Below are positions 56,367 through 62,965 of a stretch of DNA of 64,000 nt, one piece after another. The notes beneath the pieces were generated by a model, which worked only from the letters and a program-made list of their open reading frames with translations, made no database searches and was not told the origin of the DNA. A program made the translations under genes and the position numbers. Position 1 is the stretch's first letter; each line of letters begins with the position of its first letter. Source of the DNA: Parablautia muri (GTDB lineage Bacteria > Bacillota > Clostridia > Lachnospirales > Lachnospiraceae). Location: contig NZ_QZDT01000001.1 of assembly GCF_009917485.1 (NCBI RefSeq), positions 372,001 through 436,000 of the forward strand. Reading direction: 5' to 3'.

Positions 56367-56524
56367 AAACTGCTCCTTTCCTTAATTTGGCCCATATACT
56401 GACCACTCATAATATTCTGTTAAAGAATTTATTATTTTTTTTAATAAAGTAAATAGAATTTGGGAAAATATATAACAAAATAGTAAATACAAATTAAAAA
56501 TATTGGTTGAAAAAGATAAGAAAA

Positions 56525-56553
56525 TTGACAAGACGTGAAAAAGTTGTTAAAAT
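56525..56553 (+). promoter_or_regulatory. Strong outward-facing promoter inside the recombinase segment
   Basis: Perfect -35 TTGACA (56525-56530), 17-base spacer, TAAAAT (56548-56553). It points to the right through the inverted repeat into the ATP-grasp operon. On inversion of the segment the same promoter would face the carboxylase operon on the other side. Confidence 0.75.
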
Positions 56554-56604
56554 ATAAAAATTATATAAGAAATAATAATTATAAATCAATATGAAAAAGT
56601 TGTT

Positions 56605-56633
56605 TTTGTTCGCTAAAGAAATATTTAGCGACA
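56605..56633. repeat. Right inverted repeat flanking the recombinase segment
   Basis: TTTGT then TCGCTAAA (56610-56617), spacer GAAATA, TTTAGCGA (56624-56631), CA. It is the inverted counterpart of the repeat at 55167-55196, with a 6-base instead of 7-base spacer. It lies between the promoter at 56525 and the ATP-grasp gene, in the same orientation relative to its operon as the left repeat is to the carboxylase operon. Confidence 0.8.
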
Positions 56634-56741
56634 CAAACCTTACACCGAATTCTAATTTTTTAGATCTAAAAACATAATTATTTTTAATTAGATATTATTT
56701 TGTTATCAATGTGTCAATAAATAGGAGGAAGCGTGTAAATC

Positions 56742-57971
56742 GTGAAAATTTTAGTATTAGCTGGTGGATTTGACCAGATAGCTTTAATAAAGGAATTGCG
56801 GTCTAGAGGACATGAAGTTATTTTAGCGGATTATCTTGAAAATCCTCCAGCTAAAAAATATGTAAAGGAGCATTTTCAAGCTAGTACTCTTGACGAAGAT
56901 TTAATGTATGATTTGGCAGTGCGCGAAAAAGTGGATTTGATAACAACAGCATGTACTGATCAGGCTTTATTAACAGCCGCAAGAGTATCAGAGAAATTAC
57001 AACTTCCATCCTATTTAAGTTCTTGTATAGCACAAAATATCACAAATAAAGCATATATGAAAAAGAAATTTCGAGAATATGGTGTGCCTACTACAGATTG
57101 GATTTTATTAGAAGAAGATAAGCCTTTTCTAAAAAAAATAAAGGATAGTTTAAGATATCCATTTCTAGTAAAGCCTTGTGATGCTAACAGCTCAAAAGGA
57201 GTAGTAAAAGTTAATAATGATAAACAGCTTGAAGAGGCTGTGGATAATGCTTTCCTTTTAAGTAGAAGCAAGATGGTAATTGCTGAAAATTATATAGAAG
57301 GACAAGAAATTTCGATAGATGCTTGGAAAGATAATGAAGGAGTTAAAATTCTTTTAGTTAGTTCGACAAACAAAATGAAGACTGATATAGATAAATTTAC
57401 TATTTATCAAAGTCAATATCCAATTATACTCTCTGATATTGTGAAGTATAAAATTCAAGATACAGCAGAAAAAATTTGTAAGGCATTTGAGTTAGAGAAT
57501 ACGCCATTACTTATACAGGCTATTGTAAAAGGAGATGATATAAGCATTATTGAGTGTAGTGCGCGTATGGGGGGCGGATCGAAATATAAATTTATAGAGA
57601 ATATAACGGGTATAGATATTATGAAGCTATACGTTAATAGAGTGCTTGGAGATAAGGTTCAATGCGTGGCTCCTACCTATGTAAATAAGTCGGCAGAGAT
57701 GAATTATGTTTATGCTCATAGTGGTATATTGAAAGAACTGATTGGGTTTGAAGAAAATGTGATTTCTGGGAATATTAGTGAATTGTTTCAGTATAAAACA
57801 TTTGGAAGTGAAATACGTAAAAAAACAACTAGTGGTGACAGAGTGCTTGGTTTTTTAATAGAAGCAAATACTTCTGAAGAATTATCGAAAAAACGGCATA
57901 AAATATTAGAACAGGTGGATATATTAGATGCCAATGGAGACAGTATAATGTATAAAGAGTGCTTTTATTAA
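56742..57971 (+). CDS. ATP-grasp family ligase
   Basis: 409 residues from GTG 56742. The pre-ATP-grasp Rossmann part (KILVLAGGFDQIALIKELRS) is followed by the ATP-grasp fold with YPFLVKPCDANSSKGVVKV (P-loop-like lysine and glycine-rich loop), ENYIEGQEISID and IIECSARMGGGS (metal-binding Glu and Asn-like region). Such enzymes join a carboxylate to an amine or thiol via an acyl phosphate. It resembles carbamoyl-phosphate-synthase-like ligases that make small peptides or amides in biosynthetic clusters. It is first in the rightward operon and just downstream of the switch-like promoter. Confidence 0.82.
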   Translation: MKILVLAGGFDQIALIKELRSRGHEVILADYLENPPAKKYVKEHFQASTLDEDLMYDLAVREKVDLITTACTDQALLTAARVSEKLQLPSYLSSCIAQNITNKAYMKKKFREYGVPTTDWILLEEDKPFLKKIKDSLRYPFLVKPCDANSSKGVVKVNNDKQLEEAVDNAFLLSRSKMVIAENYIEGQEISIDAWKDNEGVKILLVSSTNKMKTDIDKFTIYQSQYPIILSDIVKYKIQDTAEKICKAFELENTPLLIQAIVKGDDISIIECSARMGGGSKYKFIENITGIDIMKLYVNRVLGDKVQCVAPTYVNKSAEMNYVYAHSGILKELIGFEENVISGNISELFQYKTFGSEIRKKTTSGDRVLGFLIEANTSEELSKKRHKILEQVDILDANGDSIMYKECFY

Positions 57972-58000
57972 ATGAAATATAAATTATATGAGGTTTTAAT

Positions 58001-59068
58001 ATGAGTACGATAAATTCGAAGGATAGCGATAGAGTGTTTGTATGTGGTGCGGGGCATCAAGGCCTTTCAATGGCAGCTCACCTTGCATTGAATGGTGTTA
58101 AAGTAACTTTATGGAATAGAACATTAAAAAATATACAGGAAGTAGTAGAAACACGCAAAATTTATTGTAGTGGCATTATAAATGATGTGGCGACAATAGA
58201 AAAGGCTTCTTCAAAAATAAGTGAAGTGATTTCTGATTTCGTAATGGTAGCTACGCCAAGTAGTGCTCATAGGGACATAGCAAAGGAATTAGCGCCATAT
58301 GTTCATAGAGATATGGTGATTATATTAAATCCGGGAAGGACTTTTGGCGCAATAGATTTTGCTAATACACTCCGGCAACATGGAGTTAAAGAGATGCCCC
58401 AAATTGCTGAAACACAGACAATTGTGTATACATGTAGAAAAGATACTAATAATAGTGTAAATCTATATGCCATGAAAAATGATGTTCAAATTGCTTCTTT
58501 AAGGAAGGAAGAAATGAAGTATATAATGGCATCAATGCCTGCCTGTTTAAAACCTTATTTTAAAATAGTCAATTCTGTAGCGATAACCTCTTTTTCTAAT
58601 GTAGGCATGGTATTGCACTGTGCACCAGTACTTATGAATATTGGTTGGATTGAAACACAGAAGGCTGATTTTAAATATTATTACGATGGAATTTCTAAAA
58701 GCGTGTCAGGTTTTTTAGAAAAAATAGATGGTGAGCGAATGAGAATATCCAAGGAAGTTGGTTTTGAAATAGAGTCAACGGCTGATTGGATGAAGAGAAC
58801 ATATAATGTTAAAGGTAATGATCTATTTGAATGCATTCAAAATAATGATAAATATCGAGAGATAGATGCACCTACATCTATTTGGTGTCGGTATATTTTC
58901 GAGGATATTCCTAATGGAATGGTGCCAATGGAAGATTTAGGGATGCAGGTAGGCATTTTAACGCCTAATATGACAATGATAATTAATTTGGCTAGTACGG
59001 TGTTGGAACGAAACTTTAGAGAAGAAGGGAGAAAAGTTTTATTAGAATCTGCCCGGGAATTTTTTTGA
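58001..59068 (+). CDS. NAD/NADP octopine/nopaline dehydrogenase family (opine-type dehydrogenase)
   Basis: 355 residues. VFVCGAGHQGLSMAAHLA has the nucleotide-binding GxGxxG (16-21), and VMVATPSSAHRDIAK the Rossmann core end. The C-terminal helical domain contains VLHCAPVLMNIG, the conserved His and Asn region of opine dehydrogenases. Family members condense an amino acid with a 2-oxo acid by reductive amination. In this operon it may join an amino acid produced by the mutase to a keto acid. The substrate is not readable. Confidence 0.8.
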   Translation: MSTINSKDSDRVFVCGAGHQGLSMAAHLALNGVKVTLWNRTLKNIQEVVETRKIYCSGIINDVATIEKASSKISEVISDFVMVATPSSAHRDIAKELAPYVHRDMVIILNPGRTFGAIDFANTLRQHGVKEMPQIAETQTIVYTCRKDTNNSVNLYAMKNDVQIASLRKEEMKYIMASMPACLKPYFKIVNSVAITSFSNVGMVLHCAPVLMNIGWIETQKADFKYYYDGISKSVSGFLEKIDGERMRISKEVGFEIESTADWMKRTYNVKGNDLFECIQNNDKYREIDAPTSIWCRYIFEDIPNGMVPMEDLGMQVGILTPNMTMIINLASTVLERNFREEGRKVLLESAREFF

Positions 59069-59080
59069 AGGACTATGAAT

Positions 59081-60967
59081 ATGACAGTTTTGAAGAATGA
59101 GACATTTGGTTTGATGAAAGCATTATTAGATGCTCATACAATGGGAATACATGCAGCAGCGGCGTTATTAAAAGAGTGTGGATATCGTGTTATTGTTGCA
59201 CCAACGCAAATTGAGGAGGCCCTAGAGAAGATTTCTGCTGATAGTTCCCAAAGGCTTATATTGAAATGGTTAAAAGAAAATCAAATTAATCATATCGGTA
59301 TTTCGTATCGTTTGGACGTGAATGATGCAATTAATATTGTCGGGAAATTGGTACATATATTGAAACAGAATGGTGATTACGAAAGTGCAGGAGCAACGAT
59401 TAAAAGTGTTTATTTTGCGGGATTAGCTGCTGCCTGCAATGCGATAGATAAAGAATATAAGGGCCGAATTCGCACTTTTCGTGGGGGGGAATCAGCTGAA
59501 GAAACATTGCTGATCATGGGGATTCCATATGAAGAAATACCGCAAAAAATATTGTCTGGCTGCCAATATGACAAGGAGTTATTGACATTTGGAAAGACTA
59601 TTATTGAGGAAAATTCTTATAAAGAGATGAAACCGCTCAATCGTAATAAATATTTGGAATATGGGACATTTAGAGATTCACTGTCTGCAAGGCTTGAACA
59701 TAATTTTATGAATGGGTTTCAGCCATTGATTAGGGCACATTCAGGCCCATATTCTGCAGAACTGAAAAGAGAGCAGTGTTTAAAGGAGTATAAAGAGTGG
59801 TGCCGGATTTTAGCTGATACTGGATACCTAGATATTCTTTCTATTGGTACTTCACAACTTTCACAGTCTAATTTTGGTGAAAACTGGGAAGAAAAAGTCA
59901 ATGGCGGTGGAGTTCCGATTAATTCAGAACAAGAGTTTAAGGATATTTGGGATATAGCCCGTCCTATGCTTGTGCGTACATATTCTGGAACAAAAAATGT
60001 AAAATTGATGGCCCAAATATATGAAAAGAATATCAATATTGCATGGCACGCACTTTCGTTATGGTGGTTCGATGAACTTGACGGAAGAGGATCTAATTCT
60101 TTATATAAGAACTTAAAAGAGCATATTAATACAATTCAGTATATTGCTACAACAAATAAACCTGTAGAAGCAAATGTTTCTCATCATTTTGCATTCCGGG
60201 GATGTGATGATATCACATATATTATTTCGGCATATCTTGCGGCTAAAATGATTAAAAAGTGTGGAATAAAGGTCTTTATTCTTCAAAATATGTTGAACAC
60301 GCCTCGGAGCACATGGGGAATTCAGGATTTGGCAAAATCTAGAGCTCTTTTAAGCCTTGTAAAAGGGCTAGAAGATGATAAATTTAAAGTGGTGCTTCAG
60401 ACTAGAGCCGGTTTGGACTTTTTTAAGCCGGATTTGGAAAGGGCAAAAGTGCAATTGGCTGCAGTTACAGCAATGATGGATGATATTGAGCCTAATAATA
60501 TTTATAGTCCTGAGATAATCCATGTAGTTAGCTATAGCGAAGCTCTTTTTCTGGCTACACCAGATATATTAAATGACAGTATTAAGATAACAAGAACTTC
60601 ATTAAATGAATATAGACGTTTAAAAAAAGAGGGAATGACACCAGAAACGATTACGGATGAAATTAATGAGCGGACAAACGTACTTAAGAATGCAACAATA
60701 AAAATTATTGAAGCAATGGAAAGGAGCATTCCTAATTTGTATTCTCCAGAGGGCTTATATATTGCTTTTGTTGCAGGATGGATGCCGGTACCAGAGCTAT
60801 GGTCAGATTCGGATGAATTTGTACATGCAAAATGTTGGGAAACAAAGCAAGTAAATGGAGGTAGATGGTTAACAGACCATGAGTTAATATTAAGTATTGA
60901 TTCAAGAATTAATAGATGTATTTCCTATATTCCGGATGCAGAGTATATTTTAAAAAATAAATATTAA
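59081..60967 (+). CDS. B12-binding domain fused to a glutamate-mutase-like (MutE-type) domain
   Basis: About 628 residues; ATG 59081 has GAAGGA 8 bases upstream and is preferred to ATG 59075. The N-terminal ~170 residues carry the cobalamin-binding signature DAHTMG (D-x-H-x-x-G, His at residue ~19), then GISYRL (S-x-L) and FRGGES (GG), the small-subunit fold. The remainder resembles the catalytic large subunit of glutamate mutase and related carbon-skeleton isomerases: VRTYSGTKNVKLMAQIY, NVSHHFAFRGCDDITY, VVLQTRAGLDF and IIHVVSYSEALFLATP. Normally the two parts are separate chains. It would use adenosylcobalamin radicals to rearrange an amino acid or related acid. A G7 tract lies in the RGG codons. 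Confidence 0.72.
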   Translation: MTVLKNETFGLMKALLDAHTMGIHAAAALLKECGYRVIVAPTQIEEALEKISADSSQRLILKWLKENQINHIGISYRLDVNDAINIVGKLVHILKQNGDYESAGATIKSVYFAGLAAACNAIDKEYKGRIRTFRGGESAEETLLIMGIPYEEIPQKILSGCQYDKELLTFGKTIIEENSYKEMKPLNRNKYLEYGTFRDSLSARLEHNFMNGFQPLIRAHSGPYSAELKREQCLKEYKEWCRILADTGYLDILSIGTSQLSQSNFGENWEEKVNGGGVPINSEQEFKDIWDIARPMLVRTYSGTKNVKLMAQIYEKNINIAWHALSLWWFDELDGRGSNSLYKNLKEHINTIQYIATTNKPVEANVSHHFAFRGCDDITYIISAYLAAKMIKKCGIKVFILQNMLNTPRSTWGIQDLAKSRALLSLVKGLEDDKFKVVLQTRAGLDFFKPDLERAKVQLAAVTAMMDDIEPNNIYSPEIIHVVSYSEALFLATPDILNDSIKITRTSLNEYRRLKKEGMTPETITDEINERTNVLKNATIKIIEAMERSIPNLYSPEGLYIAFVAGWMPVPELWSDSDEFVHAKCWETKQVNGGRWLTDHELILSIDSRINRCISYIPDAEYILKNKY

Positions 60968-61020
60968 CAAGTAGAAAAATATAGGGTGTATTTGCTTCAA
61001 CGCAGATGAGGAGAAAGTGA

Positions 61021-61843
61021 ATGTATGAAAGCAATTGGAAGGGCGCAAATATTTCTTATTGGGATGAGAGAGCTAATATGGAATATACTTATAAAAAAGA
61101 GAAATTTTATACAATTACACCTATTCCATATTATTATGCAAGACGAAAAATTATTATAAGGAAAATAAAAAAAATTATTAAAAAAAATCACTTTAAATAT
61201 ATATGTGATTTCGGTTGCGGAGATGGTGAATATATTAAAAAGATATGGGAGAAAGAGTTATATATTCATGGAGTGGATGCCTCACCGTCAATGATAGATA
61301 TAGCAAAAAAGTTGCAGTATGATAATGTTAGTTATGAGGTTTCTGAAAAAGGAATCACAGAAGATGCCAAATTTGATATGATTTATTCGTCTGCAGTATG
61401 GGCACATATTGACGATATGCATTGTCAGTATTTAATGCATAACATTTACGAACATTTATTTAATGGTGGTATATTTGTAATTTGTGAGCAAACTGCTCCA
61501 TTTAGATATGGGGGGGGGGTATTTTTTGAGACGAACAAGTGAAGAATATTATCAATATTTAATGAATGCAGGGTTTAATGTATTAAATATAGAGATTATA
61601 GATTTTTGGTTACATCGGCTTTGGGTAGAAAAAAGACTTGTAAAATGGCTCTGTAAGAAAAAACGATATTCGGTTTATACACCTGAGCAGAGCCGTGTTG
61701 AATTAAATAGAAGTAGAGTATATCGGGTGATTAGTTCGATTTTTACAAAATTATCTATCCCAAGGGTGTTTCATGGCCAGAGTAAAGGAAAGAGAATCAA
61801 AAACCGATGGGGATATTGTTTTTGCGTTGGCCTAAAAGAATAG
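61021..61843 (+). pseudogene. SAM-dependent methyltransferase, out of frame at a G10 tract (possibly phase-variable, OFF)
   Basis: The first frame (61021-61542) gives YICDFGCGDGEYIKKIW (motif I), VDASPSMIDIA and MIYSSAVWAHIDD, and ends at a TGA shortly after CEQTAPFRYGGG. The continuation in the next frame reads YFLRRTSEEYYQYLMNAGF and runs to ~61843 with a natural methyltransferase ending. The change of frame falls exactly in a run of ten G (61510-61519). With nine G both parts would be one protein of about 273 residues. The start has GAGGAGAAAGTGA upstream. Confidence 0.8.
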
Positions 61844-62272
61844 TTTTTAAAAGAGTAATGGTAGCAAAAGGTAGAAAAAGGGAAGAAGATTTTTTCTCTT
61901 TCGAGGCCACAGAAGTAATTGAGCATAAACTGGAGAGAGAGATGCCAGATTCTGCTCTGAATGCGGGGGAAATATTGTGTGGTGACTGCTGAAAAGTAAA
62001 ATATCCGAAATTTATTTCTGGTCTGTATCGAAGTAGTGGAAGCAATCACCTATTCTACAGCTGTCCGTGGATAATGAAATGTCCCAGAAAGAAGTCCGGT
62101 AGCCTTATCTTTAATTACAGGGGATATGAAGGGGATGGAGCTTGTACGTCAGGAGGGAGAATTTTCAAGATATGATTTGAATATGTCCATCAAGGCAATG
62201 GCAAACTGAATTATCCTGTTTGCCATTGCCCTACAAGGAAGAATTTATGTAGTAAGTAAATATTGCGTATGA
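61844..62272 (+). other. 429-base gap with gene remnants and a long hairpin
   Basis: A short open frame (61855-61992) ends EATEVIEHKLEREMPDSA followed by EILCGDC, then a stop; a little further on NHLFYSCPW can be read. The Cys pattern is reminiscent of the zinc-ribbon of large serine recombinases but is too short to be certain. Near 62194-62230 lies a perfect 13-bp stem (separate entry). Nothing else is recognisable. Confidence 0.4.
62194..62230. other. Perfect 13-bp inverted repeat (hairpin)
   Basis: GGCAATGGCAAAC (62194-62206) and GTTTGCCATTGCC (62218-62230) with an 11-base loop. It lies 42 bases from the stop of the minus-strand gene that ends at 62273. It may terminate transcription from both sides, though a T-run is lacking. 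Confidence 0.5.
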
Positions 62273-62908
62273 CTATTCATTTGTATCCGAATTATCACAT
62301 TCTTTTTGAAGTTGCAAATAATTATATACCATTTCTTCTGCCTTTCCACTAATTTTGTTGTATCGTGGAGCAGAAGAATATTTTCTAAGGAGGCAAATAA
62401 TTTTTATTTTATCAAAGGGAGGAAGAAATGAATCGCTGATTAGTGACTCATTAAAGGAAAGGTAAGGTGTCTTCGCAACTGAAGATAAAAAGCCTTCAGC
62501 GTATGTCTCCTTTGCACCAAAATATTCAAAAAATCTTTCAGGCAGTTTTGTATCTCTAAGAAATTCTCGATATGCATTTTCTGACATTAATATTTCCGAA
62601 TTATTGAGTTTTAGCTGCCCACAAAGATATTCTATATCACATTGACTTAATTGCTTCTTTGTTAACAAAAGCTTATGCATCGTTGGCAAGCGTTTCACAC
62701 CGCTGGAAACAGTAAGGGCTGTTACCAATCTGCATTCCAAATTCTGATAAGCAAGAAAATCATAATGAAATAGAAGATAGCATTTTTCTCCAATCTCCTC
62801 CGAACAAACTTCACAATATATTGTTTGCATCGAGACAGAATAACAGATGGGACCAGTATAATGCTTTTCAATATCTTTGCCGTTTTCATCCTTCTCACCA
62901 GTTTTCAT
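62273..62908 (-). CDS. Unrecognised protein with N-terminal CxxC
   Basis: 211 residues, no membrane segment. The N-terminal part contains SMQTIYCEVCSEEIGEKCYL, a single CxxC plus a further Cys. The C-terminal half is helical and charged, ending LQLQKECDNSDTNE. I do not recognise a family. It is divergent from the truncated ATPase gene that starts 58 bases away, and the pair might belong to a separate accessory module next to the glycan locus. The hairpin at 62194-62230 lies just beyond its end. Confidence 0.6.
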   Translation of the reverse strand: MKTGEKDENGKDIEKHYTGPICYSVSMQTIYCEVCSEEIGEKCYLLFHYDFLAYQNLECRLVTALTVSSGVKRLPTMHKLLLTKKQLSQCDIEYLCGQLKLNNSEILMSENAYREFLRDTKLPERFFEYFGAKETYAEGFLSSVAKTPYLSFNESLISDSFLPPFDKIKIICLLRKYSSAPRYNKISGKAEEMVYNYLQLQKECDNSDTNE

Positions 62909-62965
62909 TTAAAATATGGGCTTTCTAAAAATAGTACAAAATAAGGACTGCGATTAACCGATTTC

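Larger units (their letters stand above)
56367..56741 (+). other. 375-base leader between the recombinase and the ATP-grasp gene
   Basis: Gene-free. It holds a strong rightward promoter (56525-56553), the right inverted repeat (56605-56633) and a long AT-rich stretch. AGGAGGAAG at about 56722 precedes the GTG start of the ATP-grasp gene. Confidence 0.6.

Noticed and set aside
55167-56633. The two repeats as attL/attR of an integrated element
   Set aside because: Attachment sites of an integrated element should be direct repeats; these are inverted, and only the recombinase lies between them.
39859-61519. All long G-runs as sequencing artefacts
   Set aside because: Three of four keep their genes in frame and all lie in surface-glycan decoration or adjacent genes, which argues for real tracts. 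For the G10 run an error of one base cannot be excluded without reads.
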